This document shows, in pieces, positions 1 to 7,104 of a DNA stretch of 20,460 nucleotides. Each line of letters starts with the position of its first letter. The stretch's first letter is position 1. Position numbers and translations under genes: made by a program. Origin of the DNA: SSSZ01 sp035345935 (GTDB lineage Bacteria; Pseudomonadota; Gammaproteobacteria; Burkholderiales; Rhodocyclaceae); contig DAORDK010000061.1 of NCBI GenBank assembly GCA_035345935.1, positions 1-20,460 on the forward strand. The letters run 5' to 3'. The notes beneath the pieces were generated by a model. It ran no database searches. It saw only the letters and a list, made by a program, of their open reading frames with translations, and was not told where the DNA came from.

Positions 1-805
1 TCATGAAGTGAGCGTCGGGGGTGCGGGTCATCGGCAGGTTGGCGCCGGTGATGATCAGGTAAGTGGAGTTGTACCAGTCGGCCGCTTCAGGCACGTCGGT
101 CTGCTCTCCCCAGGTCTGGGGAGAGGCGGCGGGCAGGTCGCAATACCAGTCGTAGAAGGAGCCGCAGGCGCCGCCGATGAGGGACAGATAGCGGGAGCCG
201 GCGGCGTAGGAGATCATGGACATCGCCGGAATCGGCGAGAAGCCGTAGATGCGGTCCGGGCCCCACTTCTTGATCGTATAGACGTTGGCGGCGGCGGCGA
301 TTTCGGTCACTTCTTCCCAGGTGGTGCGGACGAAGCCGCCCAGGCCGCGCACGCCCACGTACTTGATGCGCTTCTGGGGATCATTCTGGATGGCTTCCCA
401 GGCTTCGACGGGGTCCTTGCCGGTCTTGCGCTCGGCCCGGTAGAGGTCGAGGAGCCGCCCGCGAATCATGGGGTGCTTGATGCGGTGCGGCGAGTAGAGG
501 TACCAGGAGAAGGAGGCGCCGCGCTGGCAACCGCGCGGTTCATGGTTGGGCAGATCCTCGCGGGTGCGCGGATAGTCGGTCTGCTGCATCTCGAAGGCCA
601 CCAGACCGTTCTTGACGAAGATCTTCCAGGAGCAGCCGCCGGTACAGTTCACACCGTGGGTGGAACGGACCACTTTGTCGTGACGCCAACGGTTGCGGTA
701 GGAATCCTCCCACTGGCGGTCTTCGTTGGTCACGATGCCGTGGCCGTCGGAGAAGCTGCTCTGGACCTTGTTCAGGAATTTCAGGCGGTCAAGAAAATGA
801 CTCAT
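1..805 (-). CDS. narG: Respiratory nitrate reductase alpha subunit NarG, N-terminal part (runs off the left edge)
   Basis: Molybdenum catalytic subunit of the membrane-bound nitrate reductase, which reduces nitrate to nitrite with quinol electrons on the cytoplasmic side. About 268 codons are present and the frame is still open at base 1. The translation starts MSHFLDRLKFLNKVQSSF and closely resembles E. coli NarG as I remember it. HGVNCTGGCSW (about residues 50-60) supplies the His and first Cys ligands of the FS0 cluster, followed by TDYPRTREDLPNHEPRGC. Further on are GEQTDVPEAADWYNS, which should contain the Mo-ligand Asp, and TRTPDAHFM at the edge. There is no Tat signal, as expected for the cytoplasm-facing NarG class. 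Start choice: ATG at 805 with AGGAGC six bases upstream. It follows narK2 by 69 bases, the usual narK1K2GHJI order; narHJI should lie beyond the window. Confidence 0.97.
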   Translation of the reverse strand, partial: MSHFLDRLKFLNKVQSSFSDGHGIVTNEDRQWEDSYRNRWRHDKVVRSTHGVNCTGGCSWKIFVKNGLVAFEMQQTDYPRTREDLPNHEPRGCQRGASFSWYLYSPHRIKHPMIRGRLLDLYRAERKTGKDPVEAWEAIQNDPQKRIKYVGVRGLGGFVRTTWEEVTEIAAAANVYTIKKWGPDRIYGFSPIPAMSMISYAAGSRYLSLIGGACGSFYDWYCDLPAASPQTWGEQTDVPEAADWYNSTYLIITGANLPMTRTPDAHFM

Positions 806-822
806 TGTTTGCTCCTAGGTGA

Positions 823-843
823 GTGGCCCGTCCGCCGGGCCAC
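823..843 (-). other. Intercistronic hairpin between narK2 and narG
   Basis: Perfect 8-bp inverted repeat GTGGCCCG / CGGGCCAC with a 5-base loop, ending 17 bases before the narG start and just before its ribosome binding site. There is no T-run after it, so it is unlikely to be an intrinsic terminator. By position it could mark an mRNA processing or stability boundary that sets narG levels apart from narK2. Its function is inferred. Confidence 0.6.
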
Positions 844-874
844 AGTCGGTTTTCGTTGAGGTGAGCTCAGGAAA

Positions 875-2521
875 TCAGGGATTCTTGGCGTAGGCGTTCT
901 TGCGCAGATAAAACCACCAGTTGATGACGACACAGACGGCGTAGAAAACGGCGAAGCCGTACATGGCGTTTTCCGGGGTACCGGCCTTGATCTGGTCGCC
1001 GATGACCACCGGCGCGATGAAGGACCCGTAGGCGGCCACCGCGGAAGTCCAGCCGAGCACAGGGCCGCGCTGGTCCTGGTCGAAGAGGACGCCGACGGTA
1101 CGGAAGGTGGAACCGTTGCCGATACCCGACGCCGCGAAGAGCACCACGAACAGCGTCATGAAGACGAAGAAGTACTGCTCCGGCGTGGCCGAGTGGTAGG
1201 CCTGGAACATCACGTAGCCGGTGGCGCCGGAGGCGATGACGAGAACCAGGGAAATCACCTGGGTGACGATGGACCCCCCGACCTTGTCGGAGATCCAGCC
1301 ACCGACCGGACGGATGAGGGCGCCGACGAAGGGGCCGATCCACGCGTAGGTCAGCGCCGAGGGGGCATTGGGATTCTTCAGCGCGTGACCCCAGGCACCG
1401 GTCGCCGGATCGAGGACGTGCTGGAAGCCGAAGATCACCGTGATCGACAGGGGCAGCGCCATCGAGAAGCCGATGAAGGAACCGAAGGTCACCACATAGA
1501 GCGCCGTCATCGACCAGGTATGCTTGTTGCCGAAGATGGCGAACTGCTTCTGGATATTCGCCTTCATCGTACCGAAGGCGACCAGACGCATGATCAGCAG
1601 GGCCGAGATGATGTCGAGGGGAATTGCCACCCACATGCTGATCAGGCCAAGTCCCGTGGGTGCCGGCAGGTAGAGGTAGAGGCCGAGAATCGACGGGATG
1701 AAGGCTACGGTGTAGAGCCAGGTGATCTTCGCAAAGGCCGTGATCGGATTGCCCGCCTCCGGCGAGATCGGCTTCAGATTGTTCATTCCGAACCAGGCGA
1801 AGACGGCCAGCGGAATGAGGAGCAGCATCCAGACGTAGCCGGCGTTCTGGATATAGGTCGGCGTTCCCGCCGCGATCTTGCCGAAGATCCAGCCGCTATC
1901 CTTGACCAGGGTCATCGGCTCGCCACCCGCGGCGCCGAAAAGCCCCATGGTCATCACGAGCGGAATCAAGACCTGCATGGTAGTCACGCCGAAATTGCCC
2001 AGACCGGCGTTCAGACCCAGCGCGGTCCCCTGCTGCCGCTTCGGAAAGAAGGTGCTGATATTGGACATGGAACTGGCGAAGTTGCCGCCACCCACGCCGG
2101 ACCACAGGGCCATCAGCTGGAAGGCCCACAGCGGCCAATCCTTGTGCTGCAGGGCGATGCCGGTGCCGATGGCGGGGGCGATCAGCATGGCGGTGGTCAG
2201 GAAGATGGTGTAGCGGCCGCCGGCAATACGGATGAAGAAGGACGACGGAATCCGCATCGTCGCACCGGAGATGCCGGCGATGGCGGTCAGGGTGAAGAGC
2301 TGCTCCTTGGTGAACGGGAAGCCCAGATTGAGCATCTGCACCGTGATGATTCCCCACATCAGCCAGACGGCGAAGCCGCACAGGAGGCAGGGGATGGAGA
2401 TCCAGAGATTGCGGTTGGCGATACGCTTGCCGGTGGATTCCCAGAAGGCATCATCCTCCGGGCGCCACTCCGCGATTTCGCCACTGCTGCCGGCCTTGAC
2501 GGCCGTTTGGTTCGTACTCAT
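875..2521 (-). CDS. narK2: Nitrate/nitrite transporter of the NarK2 (E. coli NarK-like) type, with two extra membrane helices
   Basis: MFS transporter of the nitrate/nitrite porter family, probably a nitrate/nitrite antiporter that exports the product of NarG. The 548 residues match the E. coli NarK pattern: WRPEDDAFWESTGKRIANRNLW near 19-40, the nitrate-signature helix GGGNFASSMSNISTFFPKRQ (about 144-163), a second one at GIGNGSTFR, and substrate-binding arginines at R90 (SGATMRIP) and R404 (GALIRPVGG). The chain is about 85 residues longer than the 463 of E. coli NarK. Most of the excess is an insertion at about 258-325 carrying two hydrophobic segments (266-284 and 294-316) between the two MFS halves; an even number keeps topology. 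Start: ATG at 2521 with AGGAG five bases upstream. It lies 23 bases after narK1, in the same operon. Confidence 0.93.
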   Translation of the reverse strand: MSTNQTAVKAGSSGEIAEWRPEDDAFWESTGKRIANRNLWISIPCLLCGFAVWLMWGIITVQMLNLGFPFTKEQLFTLTAIAGISGATMRIPSSFFIRIAGGRYTIFLTTAMLIAPAIGTGIALQHKDWPLWAFQLMALWSGVGGGNFASSMSNISTFFPKRQQGTALGLNAGLGNFGVTTMQVLIPLVMTMGLFGAAGGEPMTLVKDSGWIFGKIAAGTPTYIQNAGYVWMLLLIPLAVFAWFGMNNLKPISPEAGNPITAFAKITWLYTVAFIPSILGLYLYLPAPTGLGLISMWVAIPLDIISALLIMRLVAFGTMKANIQKQFAIFGNKHTWSMTALYVVTFGSFIGFSMALPLSITVIFGFQHVLDPATGAWGHALKNPNAPSALTYAWIGPFVGALIRPVGGWISDKVGGSIVTQVISLVLVIASGATGYVMFQAYHSATPEQYFFVFMTLFVVLFAASGIGNGSTFRTVGVLFDQDQRGPVLGWTSAVAAYGSFIAPVVIGDQIKAGTPENAMYGFAVFYAVCVVINWWFYLRKNAYAKNP

Positions 2522-2544
2522 TGCTGCTCCTTTGGATGGTGCGA

Positions 2545-3810
2545 TTATTCGAGGTTGTCGGCCGCAGCCAGGGGATGCTTGCCCCGCATCACGTCGGCAT
2601 CGCGGACTTCGGTCCAGTACATCCAGATCAGGGAGACCCAGACGACGCCGTACATGAGCATGAAGCAGGACGAACGGACGCCGGTCAGATCGACCAGGGC
2701 GCCGAACATGATGGGCAGCAGAAAACCGCCCATGCCGCCGGCCAGCCCGACGATTCCGGAGATGACGCCGATGTTTTTTGGATATTCGTCGGAGATGTAC
2801 TTGAATACCGAGGCCTTGCCCACCGCCATGGCCACGCCGACGGTAAACATCAGCGCCGTGAAGACGTACTCATTCAGGTAGATGTGGTAGGTCTGGGGGC
2901 CGCTCACGGTCTTGATGGTGAATTCGGTCTGCGGATAGGAGAGGATGAAGAGACAGATCCAGCAGACCCACAGCACCCACCAGGTCACCTTGTGGGCGCC
3001 GAACTTGTCGGAGAACCAGCCGCCCAGTGCCCGCAGCACGCCACCGGGAAGCGAGAAGCAGGCGGCCAGGAAGGCAGCGGTCTTCAGGTCGAAGCTGTAC
3101 TCCTGGACGTAGTACTTGGTCATCCATAGAGCCAGCGCCACGTAGCCGCCGAAGACGATGGAGTAGTACTGGCAGATCTTCCAGACGTTGGGATCCTTCA
3201 GCGCCGTCAGCTGTTGACCGATGGTGACGTGGGATTCGACCTTGTGCGCCGGGTCGGAATAGGTGAGAAAGAAGAAGGCCAGCGCGGTGACCAGCATCAT
3301 GACCGAGAACACCGTCGGCACCATGGTCCAGCCGTAGGCGACGACGATGGACGGGGCCAGGAGCTTGGTCAATGCCGCCCCGGCATTGCCGGCGCCGAAG
3401 ACCCCCATGGCGAAACCCTGATTCTGCTTCTCGAACCAGCGGGCGCAGTAGGCGATGCCGACCGAGAACGATCCTCCGGCGACGCCGACGAAGAGTCCGG
3501 CCACCAGCAATTGCCAGTATTGGGTGGCATTTCCGATCAGGTAGATGGGGATCACCGTGACCATCATGATGACGAAGAACACCGGCCGACCGCCGAACTT
3601 ATCTGTCATCATGCCGAGAGGCAGGCGAATCAGGGAACCGGTAAGGACCGGCATCGCCGCCAGGATGCCAAATTGGGTCTCATTCAATCCAAGTTGCTGC
3701 TTGATCGGAATACCGATCACCGCGAACATCATCCACACCATGAAGCACACGGTAAACGCCAGCGTGCTCATGATCAGAACCGACATTTGTTTGGTCTTTT
3801 GGCTTGCCAT
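2545..3810 (-). CDS. narK1: Nitrate transporter of the NarK1 type (MFS, NNP family)
   Basis: 421-residue, 12-helix MFS protein, probably the proton-coupled nitrate importer that starts respiration before nitrite is available for exchange. Nitrate signatures are visible at GVAGGSFSVGIAYCARWF (about 109-126) and GKASVFKYISDEYPKNIGV in the second half. The likely substrate arginines are R62 (TGSLIRLP) and R260 (GGVLRALGG). The A-like motif DKFGGRP follows helix 2 and DKFGAHK is its counterpart in the second half. Start: ATG at 3810 preceded by GGGGGA. It is the first gene after a 243-base gap behind narL and is followed closely by narK2, which suggests a narK1K2GHJI operon. The division of labour between NarK1 and NarK2 is known from related tandem or fused pairs; here it is inferred. 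Confidence 0.93.
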   Translation of the reverse strand: MASQKTKQMSVLIMSTLAFTVCFMVWMMFAVIGIPIKQQLGLNETQFGILAAMPVLTGSLIRLPLGMMTDKFGGRPVFFVIMMVTVIPIYLIGNATQYWQLLVAGLFVGVAGGSFSVGIAYCARWFEKQNQGFAMGVFGAGNAGAALTKLLAPSIVVAYGWTMVPTVFSVMMLVTALAFFFLTYSDPAHKVESHVTIGQQLTALKDPNVWKICQYYSIVFGGYVALALWMTKYYVQEYSFDLKTAAFLAACFSLPGGVLRALGGWFSDKFGAHKVTWWVLWVCWICLFILSYPQTEFTIKTVSGPQTYHIYLNEYVFTALMFTVGVAMAVGKASVFKYISDEYPKNIGVISGIVGLAGGMGGFLLPIMFGALVDLTGVRSSCFMLMYGVVWVSLIWMYWTEVRDADVMRGKHPLAAADNLE

Positions 3811-4053
3811 CGCTGTCCCCCAAATACGCTCCGGACCACCTCGTCCGGCGCCAGGAAGAGTAATGGGAGCAAGGGTTTACGCCCATTCGTCAATGGTAGG
3901 GGCGCAGCGAGGCATCGGAGGGGGGGCGCCCTAGGGGAGACGAACTAAGCCTTTGGGACTTTCGCCAGCCACTGGACTAGCCTATAGGGCCATCGACATG
4001 GCCGAACGGCCACCGATGATGGCCGAGGGTACTAGTTCTATCGACTTAAGCGG
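3811..4053 (-). promoter_or_regulatory. narL-narK1 intergenic region, presumed nar operon control region
   Basis: A 243-base gap between the narL stop and the narK1 start, the natural place for the narK1K2G promoter. It holds an inverted repeat CCATT-N4-AATGG at 3883-3896, overlapped by AATGGG (3862-3867) and CCCATT (3882-3887), so the middle arm can pair either way. On the minus strand the core is flanked by TAC and GTA, vaguely like paired NarL heptamers, but no heptamer fits the consensus well. I found no convincing FNR/Anr box of the TTGAT-N4-ATCAA type and no clear -35/-10 pair. The regulatory assignment therefore rests mainly on position. Confidence 0.4.
3988..4024 (-). repeat. Imperfect hairpin downstream of narL
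   Basis: The outer arms GGCCATC / GATGGCC enclose inner arms TGGCC / GGCCA around a GTTC-type loop, giving a long imperfect stem about 30 bases after the narL stop. All four arm elements carry GGCC. No T-run follows on the minus strand, so it could be a factor-assisted 3' end for narXL, a stability element, or a protein site upstream of narK1. Confidence 0.5.
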
Positions 4054-4710
4054 CTAAGCACGTTGGCTGAACCCGTGCTCCACAGCATAGAGGGCTGCCT
4101 GAACCCGGCTCGAGAGGCCAAGCTTCTTGAAAATGTTCTGGATATGAATCTTGACCGTGCTCTCGGCGAGGGACAGGGCGCGTGCGATTTCCTTGTTGCT
4201 GTCACCCTGCGACAAACAACCGAGAATTTCCCGCTCCCGGGGCGATAGCTTGTCGTGCTCGGCAGCGGGATTCTCGCGGGTATGGCCTCGCACCCCCTGG
4301 ACGAGCTTGGCGGTCATCTGGGGCGAGATCACCGATTCACCGGCGTTCGCGCGACGGATCGCATCGACCAGCGCTTCGGTTTCGATGTTCTTTAGGAGAT
4401 AGCCCGAAGCGCCGGCGCGCAGGGTCTCGACCAGATCTTCCCCGTCTTCCGAGACGGTGAGCATGAGCACCCGGGACTCGGGAGCGTCTTCCACAATGAG
4501 GCGGACGGCGTCGCGCCCCGAAACCCCCGGCATGTTGAGATCGAGGAGCACCACGTCGGGCTTGAGCGACTTGGCGCGCTTGACCCCTTCGAGGCCGTCC
4601 CCCGCCACATCCACTACCTCGAAATCGTCATGCCTCTGGAGCAGGGACTTGATTCCACTGCGAAAGAGAGCGTGATCATCGACGATCAGTACGCGAATCA
4701 TTTGTGCCAT
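4054..4710 (-). CDS. narL: Nitrate/nitrite response regulator NarL
   Basis: 218-residue two-component response regulator that activates or represses nitrate-respiration genes when phosphorylated by NarX. The receiver domain (about 5-122) shows the acidic pair D11/D12, phosphoacceptor D57 in LLDLNMPG, T85 and K107 (GYLLKNIE). A LuxR/NarL-type helix-turn-helix follows: LSPREREILGCLSQGDSNKEI at 155-175, then AESTVKIHIQNIFKKLGL at 182-199. All phosphorylation residues are intact, so it should be a normal regulator. Start: ATG at 4710, with GGAGG eight bases upstream inside the end of narX; the narX TGA directly abuts this ATG, so the pair is translationally linked. A second ATG at 4701 is possible but less well placed. 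The cognate partner is narX immediately upstream. Confidence 0.95.
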   Translation of the reverse strand: MAQMIRVLIVDDHALFRSGIKSLLQRHDDFEVVDVAGDGLEGVKRAKSLKPDVVLLDLNMPGVSGRDAVRLIVEDAPESRVLMLTVSEDGEDLVETLRAGASGYLLKNIETEALVDAIRRANAGESVISPQMTAKLVQGVRGHTRENPAAEHDKLSPREREILGCLSQGDSNKEIARALSLAESTVKIHIQNIFKKLGLSSRVQAALYAVEHGFSQRA

Positions 4711-6654
4711 TCAGGCAACCTCCATTTTTTGACGCGGCAACCACAGGGACACTTGCGTCCCCTGGCCCGCTTGCGAATCGACCTGACATCGCCCACCGAC
4801 GCGGTGAGCCCTTTCCTTCATAATCTTGAGCCCCACATGGCGCTCGGCATGGGGCGAGGAAATCCCTGCGGGATCGAACCCGACGCCGTTGTCCTCGACC
4901 CGGATGGCGACTCCGGCCAGACTGCGCTCGACGCGCACCAAGACCTGGCTGGCCCGCGCGTGCTTGCGGATGTTGGACAGGGACTCCTGGATGATGTGGA
5001 TCACCTGGATTTGTTCCTCGGGGGGCATCGGAAGTCCGCTGCCCAGCTTTTCGAACGTCGTGGCGATTCCGGTCTGGCTTTCGAATTTGGCGAGCGTGTC
5101 GACGAGGGCCGACTCCAGTTCGCTCTGCCCTACTCGGGTGCGGAAATGGACCAGGAGTTCGCGAACGTGGTCGTAGCTTTCCCGGATGCCTTCCCGCAAA
5201 CTTTCCACGGTGGCCTCGGCCTCGCCCACGTCATGCCGCTTGAGGGAATCGTCCAGGAGCTGGACCTGGATGTTGAGGAAGGCGAGCCCCTGGGCGATGG
5301 AATCGTGAAGTTCCTGGGCGAGCAGATTGCGCTCCTCCGAGACCGCCATTTCCCGCTCCCGGGAGCGCAGCCGCAGGTTTTCGATGGCTGCACCGAGATG
5401 CTGACCCAAGGTTTCCAGCATGATCTTGTGTCTTTCGCCGAGTTCCTGAGGTGTCTTGAAATACAGGTTGAACACCCCCAGGCGCCGCTTGTTGTGGGTA
5501 ATGGTGAACACGCTGGCGGTTGCGAAACCCTCGCGCAGACAGGAATTGAGTCGCAGGGGCGCCGGCGGGTGGGCAGGCTGGAAGGCGATCGGTTCCGCAC
5601 CGTGCATGACGTCGCTGCAGAGGCAATCGCCGCAACGCAATGCAGTCTCGTTGGCGACGAAGGTTTCCGACAGCCCGACGTGGCTGGTCATGATGAGTTC
5701 CTCGGTCCCCGGCGAGTAGAGGCGCACCGCACCGGCATCGGCCCGCGTCGCTGCCAGAATTCGACGCAAGAACCCGTCGCAAAGCCCATCCAGGGGCGTC
5801 GGCTCGTTGAGGAAGGCGGTCGTCTCGTAGAGGAGGCCGAGTTCGTCATTGCGCTCCGCGAGGTTTCTGGTCTTTATTGCGACGCGCTCTTCCAGGGTGG
5901 CATAGACCGTCTGGAGATGCTCGGCCATGCGGTTGAAGCCCCGGGCCAACATGCCGAATTCGTCCTGCTGCTCAGCCGGAACCCGGACCCCGAGGTCGTC
6001 GCCGGCCATCCGCCGCAGACCGTCGTGCAGGATGCGTACCGGCCTGATCACCAGACGTAGGAAGAAACGGATGAGCAGCACCGTACCAGCGACCGCCAAG
6101 AGAACAAGAACGATCTGATAGGTCCGCAGAAGATTGGTCCCATAGGCATAGTCGCGCTCCATCGCCAGCACGAGATCGTTGATTCCGGAGACGAACCCCT
6201 CGACTTCGTCGCGATAGCGAACCAAAGCCGCCCGCCGCTGGGCATCTTCCCCGCTCTCGAGATAAGTGCGGAGAACGGGACGCATGCGTGACTCCCAGAC
6301 TTGATGCAAATGGCCGATGCGACGCTTGACCTCGGCAGTGCGCGGAGGGGCGAGGGGCCGGGCGGGATCGCCGCGGCCGATGTCCGCCAGAAGCTTTTCA
6401 AAGAGGGTGATCTCTTCCGCCAGGGCGGCATCGACCCGGACCCGGTCCGCTCCCGGTTCCAGGCCCAGCGCCATGAGATGGCTGAACCGATAGGAGCGCA
6501 TGCGTTCGCTGCCGGCATCGTTGATCGCCGCCGACCCCCCCTCGAGTTGCCACGAGAGGGCAAGCGTCATCCCTATCGCCCCCAGGGCGACGACGAAGAA
6601 AATCAGCAGCATGCCGATAATCTGGGTGGAAAGCTTTTTGAACCGCGAGAGCAT
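4711..6654 (-). CDS. narX: Nitrate/nitrite sensor histidine kinase NarX
   Basis: Membrane sensor kinase that phosphorylates NarL when its periplasmic domain binds nitrate or nitrite. With the start at 6654 it has 647 residues. TM1 is at about 11-33 and is followed by a P-box-like segment, AAINDAGSERMRSYRF (42-57), the ligand-binding signature of NarX/NarQ. TM2 lies at about 180-200, then HAMP, then a GAF-like central module (about 280-430) with a cysteine cluster C341, C344, C346 (CGDCLC) and C372. Next come a HisKA_3 H-box with His450 (QELHDSIAQGLAFL) and an ATPase domain with N561 and DNGVGFD at 588-594. The frame stays open upstream to a TTG at 6765, but that extension is AT-rich, would add an odd hydrophobic stretch, and has no good ribosome site. 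The ATG at 6654 puts TM1 at the N-terminus as in E. coli NarX, although its own ribosome site is also weak. Confidence 0.94.
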   Translation of the reverse strand: MLSRFKKLSTQIIGMLLIFFVVALGAIGMTLALSWQLEGGSAAINDAGSERMRSYRFSHLMALGLEPGADRVRVDAALAEEITLFEKLLADIGRGDPARPLAPPRTAEVKRRIGHLHQVWESRMRPVLRTYLESGEDAQRRAALVRYRDEVEGFVSGINDLVLAMERDYAYGTNLLRTYQIVLVLLAVAGTVLLIRFFLRLVIRPVRILHDGLRRMAGDDLGVRVPAEQQDEFGMLARGFNRMAEHLQTVYATLEERVAIKTRNLAERNDELGLLYETTAFLNEPTPLDGLCDGFLRRILAATRADAGAVRLYSPGTEELIMTSHVGLSETFVANETALRCGDCLCSDVMHGAEPIAFQPAHPPAPLRLNSCLREGFATASVFTITHNKRRLGVFNLYFKTPQELGERHKIMLETLGQHLGAAIENLRLRSREREMAVSEERNLLAQELHDSIAQGLAFLNIQVQLLDDSLKRHDVGEAEATVESLREGIRESYDHVRELLVHFRTRVGQSELESALVDTLAKFESQTGIATTFEKLGSGLPMPPEEQIQVIHIIQESLSNIRKHARASQVLVRVERSLAGVAIRVEDNGVGFDPAGISSPHAERHVGLKIMKERAHRVGGRCQVDSQAGQGTQVSLWLPRQKMEVA

Positions 6655-6830
6655 GGCTCGCCAATAGGAAGGAATGGCAGTGAGTCTCCCAGATAAAACC
6701 AAGAAAACAATCGGATAGATCAATTTCTGGCAAATGCGCCGCAGGCCAAAGGCTGACGTCCTCAAGAAAAATTCCGTGGGAATGCGAGGAATAACCGCCG
6801 GAAATCTTGCTCCTATGCGCAGCGCAAACG

Positions 6831-6857
6831 AAAAAGCCCGCCGGTAAACTGGCGGGC
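6831..6857 (-). terminator. Intrinsic terminator upstream of narX, probably ending the nrt operon transcript
   Basis: On the minus strand GCCCGCC pairs with GGCGGGC. Two further inner pairs (one a G-U) and a four-base loop give a 9-bp stem followed directly by TTTTT. It lies about 250 bases beyond the nrtC stop and upstream of narX, so it would isolate narXL from nrt read-through. Confidence 0.85.
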
Positions 6858-7024
6858 AAGGTACGGCTGCAGAAACCTGTGCTTAGGGATAATTTTCTTT
6901 GGCGCAACCGCTCTTGGCGAGGGCGCGCTTAACGTCAACTGCCGCGCGAACCACGGCGCCGCGCGCTCTTGGCTGAGGGATTCAACGCTTTCCCCCGGAG
7001 GGAACCGACACGTGGTCGCAGCGC

Positions 7025-7070
7025 CGTGCTGCAGGGGACTGTCCCGATCGGAGCAGTCCCCTGCAGCGCG
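7025..7070. repeat. REP-like long palindrome downstream of nrtC
   Basis: Perfect 14-bp arms GCTGCAGGGGACTG / CAGTCCCCTGCAGC (7028-7041 and 7054-7067), extended to 17 bp with one T-G pair, around a loop that itself contains the palindrome CCGATCGG. There is no T-run on either side. The GGGGACTG...CAGTCCCC core is reminiscent of short intergenic palindromes spread by REP-associated Y1 transposases, but only one copy is seen in this window. Confidence 0.7.
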
Positions 7071-7104
7071 CAATCCCCACCGGGTGAGCGGCTGAGCGGA
7101 GCGA

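Larger units (their letters stand above)
6655..7104. other. 450-base gene-free stretch between nrtC and narX
   Basis: This gap separates the assimilatory block from the respiratory block. From the nrtC side it contains a long palindrome (7025-7070), about 170 GC-rich bases without a recognisable gene, an intrinsic terminator (6831-6857), then a more AT-rich stretch (about 6690-6800) that probably holds the narX promoter. I could not pick a convincing -35/-10 pair or FNR box in it. Short open frames on the minus strand (for example 6813-7073 and 6935-7117) have low-complexity composition and resemble no protein I know. Confidence 0.7.

Noticed and set aside
1193..2881. 562-codon open frame on the plus strand
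   Set aside because: Antisense to narK2 and narK1, rich in His/Asp/Gly/Arg, with no recognisable domain; the opposite strand carries two complete transporters.
4630..6060. 476-codon open frame on the plus strand
   Set aside because: Antisense to narX and narL, which have full domain sets. No ribosome site or family features.
6707..6725. Possible FNR box TTGAT...CGAT upstream of narX
   Set aside because: Only the left half fits TTGAT-N4-ATCAA; the right half does not match.
6655..6765. N-terminal extension of narX from a TTG codon at 6765
   Set aside because: It would add 37 residues with an extra hydrophobic stretch ahead of TM1, has no good ribosome site, and occupies an AT-rich stretch better suited to a promoter.
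7025..7070. The palindrome as an intrinsic terminator for nrtC
   Set aside because: No T-run follows on either strand. The hairpin at 6831-6857 has one and is the better terminator.
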